64,000 bases of DNA from Malonomonas rubra DSM 5091 (GTDB taxonomy: Bacteria > Desulfobacterota > Desulfuromonadia > Desulfuromonadales > Geopsychrobacteraceae), in assembly GCF_900142125.1 (NCBI RefSeq), contig NZ_FQZT01000007.1, positions 62,001 to 126,000 of the forward strand, in the 5' to 3' direction. The notes under the pieces are model-generated. The model did no database searches, had not been told where the DNA came from, and saw nothing but the letters and a program-made list of their open reading frames with translations. The position numbers and the translations under genes were made by a program. Shown one piece after another: positions 1-9,914 of the stretch (positions are counted from its first letter, which is position 1; every line of letters begins with the position of its first letter).

Positions 1-436
1 CGACGCAATCCAGTGCTGCCCTGTAGGATGAGGGTTCGTCCCGATCATGCCTGGGGCAAAATCGGTCCACCTCGTTTGCGGGTCTATGGTCGGAACATCC
101 TGTGAGGACGCCGCCATGAACTCGAGCACCATAACACAAAGAGGCTCAGACAGCAAATATGGGGAAAGATACTTGAAAAGACATTCCTTGCAACACACTT
201 CAAGCTGCAAGCTTTTCGGCATTTATGTTTCCAAACTGTGGACATTCGGTAAAAGCTGAAGCTTGGGTCTCGGCCCCACCATTATTCTCGGAAACCTTCC
301 GAGCGGTTAGGCTGGGTTTTGGTTTCTTGGCTTTTTGTGCCCCTGCCACAGAATGCTTCTTTCAGCAAATTCGTACCCGCTTTCTCTGACTCTCCCAGAC
401 AGACTAAGCTCGATCGCCTTTTGAGTTTTTCTGAAA
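1..436. other. Intergenic left edge, no gene supported
   Basis: I see no convincing gene here. The short open frames have no Shine-Dalgarno sequence and no recognisable protein motif. A small dyad, CTCGGAA/TTCCGAG with a 3-nt loop at about 285-301, lies downstream of the minus-strand response regulator but has no T-run, so it is not called a terminator. The sequence GGCCCCACCA near 272-281 recalls a tRNA 3' end, but no T-arm or cloverleaf can be drawn around it. A feature extending in from the left cannot be excluded. Confidence 0.4.
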
Positions 437-1081
437 TTACATCTTGTTTTTTACTCTGTCGTAAATATCTGGAAAGTGTTGCTGCATGCAATCATTACAG
501 ATCCCGTGGCTGGTAGTGACACTGGAATGTGTCTCCAGATACTTTTCGACCCTTTGCCAAAATCCTTGATCATCGCGAACATTTTTGCAGTAACTGCAAA
601 TAGGCAGAATTTCGCGCAATTCTGAAATTTCATTTCTCGCGGCTTTCAGCTCCGCTATGGTTGCGACAAGTTCGTTATTCAGCGTCCTAAGTTCCAAAAG
701 GTCATTGTGGCGGGCGACAGAAATTTCGACCGCTCGCTTCAAACGGTCTACGTTAGGGGGCTTGATCAGGTAGGCTCCAACACCTGCCTCTTTGGCTTCA
801 GCGAGAAACTCAGGGGACTCGTACGCTGTCATCATAACGACAGGAATCTGGAATTGATCTCGTATCTGCCGAGCTGCTTCCAAGCCATCCATAACCGGCA
901 TTTTTATATCCAGGATTGCGATGTCTGCTGTTGTCTCATCAATAAGCTCCAGAACCTGCTTGCCGTTCGCAGCAATTCCAACGGATTCATAACCAGCGCG
1001 CCGGACAGTATTTTCGACATCCTGCGAAATCAAATACTCATCCTCAGCAATAACGACTCTCAGCTTGGTAACAGGCTCCAT
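437..1081 (-). CDS. Response regulator with C-terminal zinc-ribbon-like module
   Basis: This 214-residue protein starts with a receiver domain (about residues 6-125). It has the acidic pair near residue 14, the phospho-acceptor Asp in the ILDIKMP strand, a conserved Thr in MMTAYE, and the Lys in LIKPP. A heptad-rich helix follows (about 130-160), then a Cys-rich tail beginning LPICSYCKNVRDD and ending HGICNDCMQQHFP. The CxxC plus CxxC spacing suggests a structural metal site, as is common in this receiver family. No DNA-binding helix-turn-helix is visible, so output is probably through protein contact. The gene follows the histidine kinase gene after 5 nt, so the two are co-transcribed and the kinase is the likely phosphodonor. 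The receiver assignment is secure; the metal site is inferred from cysteine spacing. Confidence 0.9.
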   Translation of the reverse strand: MEPVTKLRVVIAEDEYLISQDVENTVRRAGYESVGIAANGKQVLELIDETTADIAILDIKMPVMDGLEAARQIRDQFQIPVVMMTAYESPEFLAEAKEAGVGAYLIKPPNVDRLKRAVEISVARHNDLLELRTLNNELVATIAELKAARNEISELREILPICSYCKNVRDDQGFWQRVEKYLETHSSVTTSHGICNDCMQQHFPDIYDRVKNKM

Positions 1082-1086
1082 ATCGA

Positions 1087-4000
1087 TTACTCTTCCTTAC
1101 TCAAAATTGGAAAACGGATCTCGGTTCTGGCACCGTCAACATTACTGAGTGCAAGCTTGCCTGACAGGCTCATCTCCACGATCCCCTTTACCATCTGCAG
1201 TCCAATACCGGTCTCGGGGATAATCCCGTCCAGCAACGATTGCGGATAGCCCGGGCCATTGTCTTGATAGACAAACTGAATCCAGCCTTCTTCGGAGGTT
1301 ATAGCAACGCTGACCTTTATATCTGATCTATTCCCGGCATATTTAGCCGTATTGGTTGACAGTTCGTTGATGACCAAAGACATGTTATGGGCTTGAGATG
1401 CCGCAATGGTAAGAGTCGATTTATCGATAAGGATTTCGGAGTTCAAATCCCTTGGCAGCGTATTTCCGATAATCTGCTGGCAGAGATCTCTAAGCATAAC
1501 GGGTCGCCATTGGTTACCGGACAGCAGAGAGTGAACGATGCCCAAAGCATTGACCCTGCTGATGATGTCATCGATAAAAAGAGAGTAGGCTTCCATGCTG
1601 CGTTTATTGGCTTCAAGGTTGAGCATTGCGATAATTATTGCCAGGTTGTTCTTGACCCGGTGATTGACCTCTTTAAGAAGCAGCCCCCTTTCCTCCGAAA
1701 GCTGTTCAGCTTCTTTCCTTAACGCTTCGAGAGAAGCCTCTTTTTCTTTCCGGTCGGTAATATCGCGGGCAATCCCCAGAACACCAATCAGTGTCCCATC
1801 TGGAGCGAGCATGGGAGTTTTAATTGTTTCGAGATGTTCCGTATGGCCGTCACTTGCAAAAGGGACAACTTCTTCATTTTTCGTGGGACAACCGGCCAGC
1901 ATTGCCTTGCGGTCGTTCTCTCGAAAGAAATCTGCCAACGCCTTATCAATAAAGTCGTAATCTGTTTTTCCCTTGATATCCTCCAGTGCCGCCCCAAAAA
2001 ACTGCTCAAAGCGATGGTTGCAGGCGAGGTATTTTCCGTTCCGGTCCTTCAGCCAAACCATGTCCGGCATCGTATTCACCAGTGTGCGGAGATGGGTCCG
2101 TTCAAGAACAAGAGCGTCTTCTGCTTTTTGCCTCTCACTGATGTCATGAATCACTGAGAACAGGACCGGTTTTTCTTCTAACGAAATGAGCGTTGCATAG
2201 GTTTCAACTGTCCTGATTTCGCCACCCTTTAAGCGATGTGAAAAAATAAAATGATTGGCTTTGGCCGTTGCAGCCTCGCTGATTTTCTCTGCGACATCTT
2301 CATCTGACATAATATTGATGTCAGATATTTTTAATTGCTTCAGTTCATCAATACTGTAGCCATAAAAATCGGCCGCACTCTTGTTTGCATCCAGCAAAGA
2401 TCCATTTTCCGGGTCAACAAGAAGAAAGACGGCCGCATGACCATGAAAAAGTAAGCGGAAACGGCTTTCACTTGCCTGCAACCTGGCCGTACGTTCAGCA
2501 ACTTTTTCTTCCAGAATCTGACTATGTTTTTCAACAAATTCGAGGCGCTGAGAAAGGGCGTTCGCCGACTTTTGGAAGTTATTTGAAAGCTGTTGAAATT
2601 CAAGAATGTTGCTTTGCGGCCAGGCAATAGTTTCACGGGCGGCTATTTTCCCGGGCAAATCATGGCTAATGCTGGCAAGCCGTTGTGGCATTGACGCTAT
2701 TAATCGACTTAACCACCACGACAGGAAAATTGAGATGATAAACAGCAAGGCCATGGCGTAAAGCCTGTAAATCGTATCGGCGTAAGCGGCCTGCTGCAGT
2801 GGGGCCAGAGGATATTCCATAATCAGCCTCCAACCCCCATTTTTCAATTGCTGTTCAGTGAAATAAGCGGCCCCTTTCCATGTACTCATAATACTGACAT
2901 GCTTATGGATACCAGGGACACGCAAAGCAACAGCTCCAACCTGTTTGACAGTTGCGCCTTCCTGCAGGTCTGGTATCGGTTGGAGTGGCGTTCTATCTGC
3001 CACAGTGCTGATAACAACAGTGCCGGAATGATCAACCAGAGTGTAATTCAGCTCCGGATTGCTGATCACGGTTTCGAGAAATTCTCCCATCTTGTTGAGG
3101 TCAATGGCTCCAAGACCAAAACCAAACAAATTCCCCCCTTGAACAACTGGGACTGCGATCGTAAAAATTGGGGAGAAAACACCTCCCCTGCCTTGAAAAA
3201 CATCTGAGACAACGGGGCCTTTTGTTTGCTGAAGTTCTTCGAAGTATTTTCTGTCTTTAAAGTTCAGCCCGATCGTCGATTCACCTTTTTCATTTAGCGG
3301 GGGGGAAAATGCAACCGTTGTTGCATCGCCATCGGCGAGGTAAGCATTGTGAAATTCGGGGAAAACATCGAGAAACTCTTTAAGCTGATTCTGATAATTT
3401 GTTGTTGCAGCCTGAGGGCTCCTGCTCCAACCTTCTGCGAGAGAAGTAAGGGCTCTCACTCGATAATCAAACCAGCGGGTTAAAACTCTTTCTGTTGCCT
3501 TGGTCTCTTGGGCAAGGGCCTGGATCGCACGCTCGTGCTGTTTTTCCAGTTCATTCTGACCAAAAAAACAAATTGCGATAATGGCAGGAAACAAGAAGGT
3601 TGCCGCTATCGTATTCGAAATAACCTGGTAAAGAGGCTCAGACTTTTTGCGCTCAATAATTCCCAGCCACTTCCGAACAGGTAAATGGGACAGGAGAGTA
3701 CAGGCAATCAGGGCGTTGAAAATTCCATTTAAGGACTGCTTCAGGGCGATGACCAATGTCGACTGTGCCCCAAGCTGCATAATTCCGCCGTAAAAAGCGA
3801 CAACTAGGGGAATGCCGACACAGAGCCAATAAGCGACCGTAATGATCAAGATATTTGAACGCCCTTTTTTAAGAGCGAGCATGACGAAAGCGGCTTCAGC
3901 AGTGAATATGACTATGGCATAAGGGTGATGCCATAGTTGGTAGGTGTAGGTTGAAGCAATGAAAGCGACAATGATGCCCGGAGGCCCCATGAGCCTGAGG

Positions 4001-4152
4001 GCAATCAGGCTGAAAACACTGCCAAAAATAAAATCGACATTGTAGCTTATCGGCAGGCTGAAGTAATTTCCCGCATAGCCGAGGAGGGAAAACAGGAACA
4101 GCAGAAAAGCCTGTTGCGGGAAAGAGCTCTTGCTGGGGCATGATGTTTTCAT
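1087..4152 (-). CDS. Membrane sensor histidine kinase (MASE-like, Cache, two PAS, HisKA_2)
   Basis: The product is 1021 residues long. Residues 1-160 hold five or six hydrophobic segments resembling a MASE-type integral sensor. A further TM helix at about 180-197 leads into a large extracytoplasmic Cache-like domain (about 205-455), and the last TM helix is at about 465-487. A coiled coil, two PAS domains (about 565-680 and 690-805) and a kinase core follow. The core carries the His motif EVNHRVKNNLAI (His near 831), typical of HisKA_2/HWE-like kinases, and an ATPase domain with an N-box near LVINELSTNTAKYA. It should autophosphorylate and pass phosphate to the receiver encoded 5 nt downstream. 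The ligand is unknown. A weak start context (no clear Shine-Dalgarno) leaves the exact N-terminus open. Confidence 0.9.
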   Translation of the reverse strand: MKTSCPSKSSFPQQAFLLFLFSLLGYAGNYFSLPISYNVDFIFGSVFSLIALRLMGPPGIIVAFIASTYTYQLWHHPYAIVIFTAEAAFVMLALKKGRSNILIITVAYWLCVGIPLVVAFYGGIMQLGAQSTLVIALKQSLNGIFNALIACTLLSHLPVRKWLGIIERKKSEPLYQVISNTIAATFLFPAIIAICFFGQNELEKQHERAIQALAQETKATERVLTRWFDYRVRALTSLAEGWSRSPQAATTNYQNQLKEFLDVFPEFHNAYLADGDATTVAFSPPLNEKGESTIGLNFKDRKYFEELQQTKGPVVSDVFQGRGGVFSPIFTIAVPVVQGGNLFGFGLGAIDLNKMGEFLETVISNPELNYTLVDHSGTVVISTVADRTPLQPIPDLQEGATVKQVGAVALRVPGIHKHVSIMSTWKGAAYFTEQQLKNGGWRLIMEYPLAPLQQAAYADTIYRLYAMALLFIISIFLSWWLSRLIASMPQRLASISHDLPGKIAARETIAWPQSNILEFQQLSNNFQKSANALSQRLEFVEKHSQILEEKVAERTARLQASESRFRLLFHGHAAVFLLVDPENGSLLDANKSAADFYGYSIDELKQLKISDINIMSDEDVAEKISEAATAKANHFIFSHRLKGGEIRTVETYATLISLEEKPVLFSVIHDISERQKAEDALVLERTHLRTLVNTMPDMVWLKDRNGKYLACNHRFEQFFGAALEDIKGKTDYDFIDKALADFFRENDRKAMLAGCPTKNEEVVPFASDGHTEHLETIKTPMLAPDGTLIGVLGIARDITDRKEKEASLEALRKEAEQLSEERGLLLKEVNHRVKNNLAIIIAMLNLEANKRSMEAYSLFIDDIISRVNALGIVHSLLSGNQWRPVMLRDLCQQIIGNTLPRDLNSEILIDKSTLTIAASQAHNMSLVINELSTNTAKYAGNRSDIKVSVAITSEEGWIQFVYQDNGPGYPQSLLDGIIPETGIGLQMVKGIVEMSLSGKLALSNVDGARTEIRFPILSKEE

Positions 4153-4246
4153 TGCAATGTTCCGGCTAAATAAAGATTATCAGATTCCACACCAAGCTTT
4201 TTCTAGTCGCACCTAGATTATAATACTCGAATTAATCTTGTCAAAT

Positions 4247-4714
4247 TTACTGTAGTTTAGACGCGAGTTGAACCTCGACAAAAAAATCGCCATCATCTGT
4301 ATAAAACGGAATGGTCACTCTTTCGGTCCCTGGCAGATCCACAGCGGTAAAATCCTGCTTTGAACAGATCATCGGCAGCGAAAGGTTGACGTTGCTCCCC
4401 TGCGGGTCAACAAGGGACTTCACCTGTCCGGCCAAGATGTTCGTCAGCTCTCCCACCGCATCGTCTATCTGCTCGTTTTCAACATGTTCCGCTTCAAGAA
4501 AGAGAAACAATTTTGTCGTCAGAGCAGCCGTTTCGGCAGGGAGACAGAGGGCAACGTAACCGGAAGTCTGGCCACTGAAATGGACGATCCCCGCCAAACC
4601 ATCGGCTTCAGGCACATCCGCTCTCTGGAAAGGGGTTCCTGCAGACGCACTCAAGGACACAAAGCTGGAAAAAAGATCCTCAGTTGCCGGGATAAGCGTT
4701 TCTACCATGTTCAT
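4247..4714 (-). CDS. cheX: CheX-like chemotaxis phosphatase
   Basis: This 155-residue protein matches the CheX/CheC/FliY phosphatase fold. It has the catalytic-type helix with E-x-I-D-D-A-V-G-E-L-T-N-I-L-A-G (about residues 81-96), where the family uses Glu and Asn to remove phosphate from CheY-P. The sequence GAGGA lies just before the ATG. It is the second gene of a short minus-strand unit behind cheW, 65 nt downstream. Both are probably transcribed from the sigma-54 promoter ahead of cheW. CheA and CheY are absent from this cluster, so it presumably acts on a CheY made elsewhere, for example from the cluster at 54600-57496. The family call is good; which CheY it serves is inference. Confidence 0.85.
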   Translation of the reverse strand: MNMVETLIPATEDLFSSFVSLSASAGTPFQRADVPEADGLAGIVHFSGQTSGYVALCLPAETAALTTKLFLFLEAEHVENEQIDDAVGELTNILAGQVKSLVDPQGSNVNLSLPMICSKQDFTAVDLPGTERVTIPFYTDDGDFFVEVQLASKLQ

Positions 4715-4779
4715 ACGTCCTCACCATCAGTGGTTGAAAAAAGAAGCGGGCAATTGCTGCCAGGACAATAAATCCGGGC

Positions 4780-5283
4780 CTAAACCGCCAGATCCTGGTG
4801 GATTTCCAGCTCTTCATCTTCATCAAGCAAGTTTTTCAAATTCAGAAGAATTTTAACGCTATCGCCAAGTTTCCCGAGCCCATGAATATAGTTTTGCCGG
4901 CCGCCTTTGAGCGGCGCGGGCTCTATCTGACTGGTCGGAATTTCGACTACTTCGTTTACCCGGTCGACAACCAGCCCGGTCATCGAATCATCCCCTTTGA
5001 CGACGATCAGGCAGGTCCGCTCATCGTAGCCCCGCTCCGGCATCCCGAAACGCAAACGGACATCCATGACCGGAATGATGCTTCCCCGTAAGTTGATGAC
5101 ACCCTTAATATGGTTGGGGTGGTCAGGGATCGTTGTAATCAGGGGAATACCGACAATTTCGGTAACCTGGGTAATGTCGATAGCAAAATCTTCATCCCCC
5201 AGGTGAAAAGTCAGGTAAAGGTCTTTCTGTGCGTCTTCCATTGTTGCCAGTGGACTATAGATTTCTTTAGCTGCGCGGGTCAT
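4780..5283 (-). CDS. cheW: CheW coupling protein
   Basis: The start is set at the ATG at 5283, which has AAGGAGA seven bases upstream. The reading frame is open much further upstream, but that part overlaps the promoter and enhancer region and looks non-coding. The 167-residue product has a single CheW domain with the usual ITQVTEIV and HIKGVINLRGSIIPVMD motifs, and ends in an acidic tail. CheW links chemoreceptors to the CheA kinase on the inner face of the membrane. Its neighbours, cheX, an NtrC-type activator and a Cache chemoreceptor, suggest an accessory receptor set that plugs into a CheA from another locus. A near-consensus -24/-12 promoter lies about 50 nt upstream of the start. Confidence 0.92.
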   Translation of the reverse strand: MTRAAKEIYSPLATMEDAQKDLYLTFHLGDEDFAIDITQVTEIVGIPLITTIPDHPNHIKGVINLRGSIIPVMDVRLRFGMPERGYDERTCLIVVKGDDSMTGLVVDRVNEVVEIPTSQIEPAPLKGGRQNYIHGLGKLGDSVKILLNLKNLLDEDEELEIHQDLAV

Positions 5284-5330
5284 TTTCTCTCCTTGAAAGT
5301 TGCGGATACTGTTTCCGCTTCCCATAAAGA

Positions 5331-5345
5331 GCATCCAACGTGCCA
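5331..5345 (-). promoter_or_regulatory. Sigma-54 promoter of cheW-cheX
   Basis: Read on the minus strand the sequence is TGGCACGTTGGATGC. The -24 element TGGCACG is identical to consensus, and the GG and GC doublets are exactly 10 nt apart. It lies 48 nt upstream of the cheW start, leaving room for transcription start near 5319. Dyads that could bind an activator lie 140-190 nt further upstream. Confidence 0.85.
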
Positions 5346-5487
5346 AACCGCACGAAGAAGAGTGACCGCGTGATCCAGACAAAAGAAGAAATCGATAAAC
5401 ACAGGCAATAACTGCTTTTTTCCGCTCTATTTCGCGACAAAAAAGCTTGTCAGGGAAGCTGCAGAGATAGGGTAAAGGAGGGCGGTT

Positions 5488-5537
5488 TTGTGCCTGACAC
5501 ACTTCTGTGCCAGGCGCAGAAGTGTAGCATGACACAC
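5488..5537. promoter_or_regulatory. Probable activator (UAS) sites for cheW promoter
   Basis: Three dyad-like sites lie in tandem: TGTGCCTGACACA (about 5489-5501), TGTGCCAGGCGCA (about 5506-5518) and GTGTAGCATGACACAC (5522-5537). They resemble the better dyads at 9915-9966 in front of the chemoreceptor gene. They sit 140-190 nt upstream of the -24/-12 promoter, a usual enhancer distance. The activator encoded immediately next to them (5555-7240) is the likely binder; this is inferred from position and symmetry. Confidence 0.6.
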
Positions 5538-5554
5538 TTTTTGTAGAGAAACTG

Positions 5555-7240
5555 CTAAATGTCGTCGATCCCGAACTCGTCTATTTTCCGATAGATTGTC
5601 CTGCGACTTATGCCGAGCAGACGGGCGGCCTTGGCTTTGTTCCCGCCAGTTTTACTCAACGCTGAACGAATCGCTTCGGCATCAACACTCGATGATGCAG
5701 ACGGTATTTTTTCATGACTGACAAGGGTCAATTCCGCTGGTAGATGACTGGCTTCAACCCGAGTTCCCCGGCACAGGATAAACGCATGCTCAATACAATG
5801 TTCCAGTTCGCGGATATTACCCGGCCAATCGTAAGCCATCAATATGCCGAGAACCTCTTCGCTGACATCCTGAATATTGCGGTTTAACCTGATATTCAGC
5901 TTGTCTATCAGGTGATCGACCAATGCCGGAATGTCAGTTTTTCTGTTCCGTAAGGGCGGAAGATCGATATTGACAACATTCAGGCGGAAGAATAAATCCT
6001 CGCGAAACTCTCCGCTTTCTATCCGTTTTTTCAGGTTACGATTGGTTGCGGCGACAACCCGGACGTCAACCGGAATCCCTTTGATATCTCCGACCCGCTC
6101 AACAACCTTTTCCTGCAACACGCGTAGCAGTCGAGTCTGCATCTGCGCCGAGATATCGCCGATCTCATCAAGAAAGATGGTACCGCCATCGGCTGCAACA
6201 AAACGGCCGACTTTATCGGTAACAGCTCCGGTGAAAGCCCCTTTAACATGGCCAAACAGTTCGCTTTCGAGCAGGTTTTCCGAAAGAGCCGCGCAATTGA
6301 CTGTCACCAGAGGGCCTTTGCGGTGACCGGCCTCATGAATTGCTGCAGCGATCAGTTCCTTGCCCGTACCACTCTCCCCGGTGACCAATACTGTTGTTGG
6401 CGCATCCGCCAAGCGCTCGATAAGCCCATAAATTTCCTGCATCTTGGGGCTACTGCCGACAATTTTATGAAAGCTTTGGGCTCCTTGAAGGCTTTGCTCC
6501 AGGGTGTACAGCCTGGTATTGTCGCGCACAACCAGAACAGCACCGTAGCAAGCCCCTTTGGCGTTATACAGGGGGGAGCAGTGCAAACTGACAACCTGGT
6601 CCCTTTTTCCTTTGCAGTCACAGTGAATATGCTCGACGCTGGTGGGGTGCTTCTCTGCAATGGTTTCAGCGATCGTGTCGAAACACTTTTGCGCGCAAAG
6701 CTGGTGAGCCGAGAGATTCTTTCCTAATGTCTCTTTTGTGATTCCACAGAGCGTTTGCGCCGCATCGTTAATCGCCAAGACTTTAAACTGGCTATCGACG
6801 GTGATAATCGCATCCTGAACGCTGCGGAATATAGCCTCGAGATTCGCCTTGGTCTCTTGCTGCTCATCGGCTAACTGCTTGTATTTCAGAGCCCGCCGGC
6901 TGACCCTGGTCAACTCCTGGCCATGAACGGGCTTGGACAGATAATCGTAGGCGCCTAGGCGAACGGCTTCCGTGGCTGAATGCACACTTGGGGAGCCGGT
7001 GACCATGATGACAGGGCAGGATGGTTGAGCTTTTTTGACATATTCCAGAAGTTCTATGCCATTTTTCCCATCCAGCAGAATATCCGAAAGAATCAAGTCA
7101 AAGCTGTGTTCGTCGATAAAAGCTAAAGCTTCATCGAAAGTAGACGCATTGATAACTTGGCAGCCATCTTTTTTAAGAAAACTGGAAAAGATGTTACGGC
7201 TGGTCGTTTCATCATCAACAACTAAAACTTGAGGTGACAT
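5555..7240 (-). CDS. NtrC-family sigma-54-dependent response regulator
   Basis: The 561-residue protein has a receiver domain (about 1-120, phospho-acceptor Asp53 in LILSD), a PAS domain (about 130-245), an AAA+ ATPase (about 255-490) and a Fis-type helix-turn-helix (about 515-561, ending in KAARLLGISRRTIYRKI). Walker A is GESGTGKE, and the sigma-54 contact loop GAFTGA is intact, so it should remodel sigma-54 holoenzyme. It lies between a chemoreceptor gene and cheW, both of which have -24/-12 promoters with upstream dyads. It therefore probably activates both. No partner kinase is adjacent. The kinase at 1087-4152 is a candidate, though it already has its own receiver. The gene is separated from the chemoreceptor gene by a terminator and probably has its own promoter. 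Confidence 0.93.
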   Translation of the reverse strand: MSPQVLVVDDETTSRNIFSSFLKKDGCQVINASTFDEALAFIDEHSFDLILSDILLDGKNGIELLEYVKKAQPSCPVIMVTGSPSVHSATEAVRLGAYDYLSKPVHGQELTRVSRRALKYKQLADEQQETKANLEAIFRSVQDAIITVDSQFKVLAINDAAQTLCGITKETLGKNLSAHQLCAQKCFDTIAETIAEKHPTSVEHIHCDCKGKRDQVVSLHCSPLYNAKGACYGAVLVVRDNTRLYTLEQSLQGAQSFHKIVGSSPKMQEIYGLIERLADAPTTVLVTGESGTGKELIAAAIHEAGHRKGPLVTVNCAALSENLLESELFGHVKGAFTGAVTDKVGRFVAADGGTIFLDEIGDISAQMQTRLLRVLQEKVVERVGDIKGIPVDVRVVAATNRNLKKRIESGEFREDLFFRLNVVNIDLPPLRNRKTDIPALVDHLIDKLNIRLNRNIQDVSEEVLGILMAYDWPGNIRELEHCIEHAFILCRGTRVEASHLPAELTLVSHEKIPSASSSVDAEAIRSALSKTGGNKAKAARLLGISRRTIYRKIDEFGIDDI

Positions 7241-7349
7241 AAACTTTCCATCTCCACTCGAAACAAACGATTATTAGCCCTAACTTAACAAAAAAGTCAT
7301 GAGAAACATAGAAGTTCCTAAAATGGGCAAAAACGGTTTTCCATGGGAG

Positions 7350-7386
7350 GCGGAAAAAAGGAGGCTCCAGCCAATTCAGCTGGAGC
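7350..7386 (-). terminator. Rho-independent terminator of the chemoreceptor gene
   Basis: On the minus strand an 8-bp perfect stem, GCTCCAGC/GCTGGAGC (7-nt loop), is followed by CTCCTTTTTT. It lies 18 nt past the stop codon of the chemoreceptor gene and before the NtrC-type gene, so the two genes are separate units. Confidence 0.85.
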
Positions 7387-7403
7387 TCTTGAGGAGAGAA
7401 GTT

Positions 7404-9653
7404 CTAAAAACGTCCGAACTCGCTGGCATTTAGCGGCATAAACTGCCGTGGCTGCCTGCTGCCATTATTGGCCATTTCTTCATCCTGAATTGCCTGGGTT
7501 TGAGTGGTAATCCCATCGGCAAAAGACAAGCCTTTGAACGAATCGATAATCTGAAATCTGCTCAACACACCTTCGAGGTGATTGGTCTGAGTCGAGAGCT
7601 CTTCGGCGATAGCGGCCGTTTCTTCGGCGATGGCCGTTGAGTTCTGATTGACAGCATCCAGCTGGCTGACGCCCTCGGTGACCTGGCTGATCCCTTTTGC
7701 CTGTTCATTGCTGGCGACCGCGATTTCTGCGACAAGGTCGGTTACTTTGCTGATCGAATCAACGATGTCGTTGAAAGCGGCCGATGTCTGTTCCGCGATC
7801 TGCGTCCCGTTCTGGGTTTTTTCCGTAGAACCTTCGATCAACTCTGCGGTCTCGCGTGCTGCTTCGGCGCTGCGCGCAGCGAGGTTGCGAACCTCTTCGG
7901 CAACGACCGCGAAACCCTTGCCGTGTTGCCCGGCGCGGGCAGCTTCAACCGCCGCATTCAAAGCCAGCAGGTTAGTCTGGAAAGCAATCTCATCGATGAC
8001 TTTTATGATTTTACCGATATTCTGGCCGGCGTCATCAATATCGCGCATTGCGGTGAGCATCGCTGTCATCTGATCGCCGCCGATAGCAGCCTGGTTGCTG
8101 GCTTCTTCTGCCAGCTGGTTTGCAACTTTTGCATTCTCGGCATTCTGCAGAGTCTGGCTATCCATCTCGTTCATGGAGCTGCTGATCTCTTCTAACGCAG
8201 CGGCCTGCTGGGTGGCACCATTCGATAAGTTGGTGCTGGTTTCCGCTACCTGGATCGCATCGGCTGAAACTTTATGACTGGTCATCTGCACCGTCTGCAG
8301 AATACCGGACAGCTTCTGGTTCGCTTTTGCCAGAGGTTCGGCAATCAACCCTTCCGCTTTAAAAGTGAAATCTCCCGCTGCCAACCGCTCAAACGCTGTC
8401 AGAACTTCATCGCGCAGGTTGTCGGCGAAGGCGTTCAGCGAACGACTTAACAGGGCGATTTCATCCTTGCCTTTGCTTTCCAGGCGACTGTCGAGGTTAC
8501 CGGCTTCCATTTCATTCAGCATGCTGACAGTAGACTGCACCGAAAAACTGATTCGTTTGGCCAGGAAATAGGCGATACCACCAAGAACAAGGGTCACCAA
8601 TGCGAGGAGGCCAACAGTATAGGTCAAAGTCGCCTTGATCTGTTCGTGGCCATGCTCGTGGGCTGCAGCCATCGCCGCGTTCCAGGCAGCCAAATCCTCG
8701 GTCAGCACCAGCATGCCGATCGGCTTGCCGGAAAAATCTTCAACACGCCGTGTGTAGACACTGTGAGTTTCTGTCTCGTACTGAGAATCTGTCTGGGCAA
8801 ATGCCTGCGAGAATTCTTCCTGCTGGTAGGTTTTCGACAAAATTGTCGGATCGGAACTGCAAACCTGTACCCAGGCGTTATCGATCACTGGAAACTTTTG
8901 CGGGTCATCAAGCTTTTTCGCAATACTGAGCTTGCTGGCCGGCATCACCAGGCTGATGGTCATCCCTTCAGCTAACTCGGTTTCTTCGACCAACTTGCCG
9001 TAGGAAGAATAAATTTCGATAGAGCCCGCATGCTCACCGGACAGGTTGTTTACCGGCACGATCCCGCGGATGACAAAACCGCCGATCCCAAGCTCAAGGC
9101 CCTGCAGAGGTTTCTGATTGCGATTGGTATTCACAACCATTTCCCGGAAACCGGAAAGATCGTCCGAGATATCCAGTTTTTTTCCGTTTCGCTTTACCTG
9201 CCAACCGTCTCGCCAGACCCGGGCAAAAGATCGATTGTTGGCAAGGTGAAAATGCGCCCGCAGATCCTGGTTGCCGGTCAGCCGAACAAAGGAATCTTCG
9301 ATTGGGGTGAAATTGTCTTTAAGAAAATTGCGCGCCTCTCTCACCTGAGGATCCGTATCCAGATCAAGACTCCCCTGCTGAGCTTTTGTGTATGCCTCTT
9401 TGACAAAATCAAGAGACGAAATGACCGCAGCCTGCTCTTGATGCAGCTTGGCATTGATGGCAGAGGATTTAACAATTTTAGAGAGCTTCTCCTGGGCCAG
9501 CACGCTGTGTTCTCCCGCACGCAAAGCCTCTTCTCTTTCCATCCCCGTCGCAACCAGAATATCTGTCTTGTAATAGGTCATAAACCCAAGAGCAAGAGAT
9601 GCGATGACGAGAGAAATAAAAATTGGCAGAAAGATTTTTCCGAATAGCTTCAC
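7404..9653 (-). CDS. Methyl-accepting chemotaxis protein, Cache sensor, C-terminal EFGRF
   Basis: The start chosen is the GTG at 9653, with TATGGAGA a few bases upstream. The upstream ATG at 9752 would lie on the predicted transcription start, so it is rejected. The product is 749 residues. TM1 is at about 8-28, a long periplasmic double-Cache-like domain spans about 30-340, and TM2 is at about 345-365. A HAMP domain and the methylation/signalling helices follow, with the receptor tip [20 protein letters not shown]. The last five residues, EFGRF, fit the aromatic-x-x-aromatic pattern of CheR/CheB docking tails. A -24/-12 promoter and two dyads lie upstream. The receptor is therefore probably sigma-54-controlled by the neighbouring activator and signals through CheW. 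The ligand is unknown. Confidence 0.93.
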   Translation of the reverse strand: MKLFGKIFLPIFISLVIASLALGFMTYYKTDILVATGMEREEALRAGEHSVLAQEKLSKIVKSSAINAKLHQEQAAVISSLDFVKEAYTKAQQGSLDLDTDPQVREARNFLKDNFTPIEDSFVRLTGNQDLRAHFHLANNRSFARVWRDGWQVKRNGKKLDISDDLSGFREMVVNTNRNQKPLQGLELGIGGFVIRGIVPVNNLSGEHAGSIEIYSSYGKLVEETELAEGMTISLVMPASKLSIAKKLDDPQKFPVIDNAWVQVCSSDPTILSKTYQQEEFSQAFAQTDSQYETETHSVYTRRVEDFSGKPIGMLVLTEDLAAWNAAMAAAHEHGHEQIKATLTYTVGLLALVTLVLGGIAYFLAKRISFSVQSTVSMLNEMEAGNLDSRLESKGKDEIALLSRSLNAFADNLRDEVLTAFERLAAGDFTFKAEGLIAEPLAKANQKLSGILQTVQMTSHKVSADAIQVAETSTNLSNGATQQAAALEEISSSMNEMDSQTLQNAENAKVANQLAEEASNQAAIGGDQMTAMLTAMRDIDDAGQNIGKIIKVIDEIAFQTNLLALNAAVEAARAGQHGKGFAVVAEEVRNLAARSAEAARETAELIEGSTEKTQNGTQIAEQTSAAFNDIVDSISKVTDLVAEIAVASNEQAKGISQVTEGVSQLDAVNQNSTAIAEETAAIAEELSTQTNHLEGVLSRFQIIDSFKGLSFADGITTQTQAIQDEEMANNGSRQPRQFMPLNASEFGRF

Positions 9654-9769
9654 TTTTATTCTCCATAAGTATGAGTCTGTTTCTGTAAAGGGCGAAAGCA
9701 AACATGCTCTCTCGACCTGGAACCATCGACTGTGCGCCCAAACGTTTACCATCTGCTCAGTCCTTTATG

Positions 9770-9784
9770 GCAAAAGCCAGACCA
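9770..9784 (-). promoter_or_regulatory. Sigma-54 promoter of the chemoreceptor gene
   Basis: On the minus strand the sequence is TGGTCTGGCTTTTGC. The GG and GC doublets are 10 nt apart and the -12 element TTGC is intact; the -24 element is less perfect than that of cheW. It lies 117 nt upstream of the GTG start, with two dyads a further 130-180 nt upstream. Confidence 0.72.
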
Positions 9785-9914
9785 ATGAAGAAAATGTACT
9801 CTTACTTTTTGCGGATAGAATTTTAAAGTACTGATTTTATTTAGATTATCTTGAAAAGATTTTTCTGTGGAAGAAACTTCGAGGCGATTTGAAAGGCGTG
9901 CCTAAGGAGCACAG

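Noticed and set aside
240-290. tRNA- or tmRNA-like 3' end (GGCCCCACCA)
   Set aside because: No T-arm, anticodon arm or acceptor partner could be drawn.
5284-5535. N-terminal extension of cheW
   Set aside because: It covers the -24/-12 promoter and the dyads, and a strong Shine-Dalgarno marks the ATG at 5283.
9654-9752. N-terminal extension of the Cache chemoreceptor from an upstream ATG
   Set aside because: The extension would start at the predicted transcription start, lacks a Shine-Dalgarno, and would place 33 odd residues before TM1; the GTG at 9653 has GGAGA upstream.
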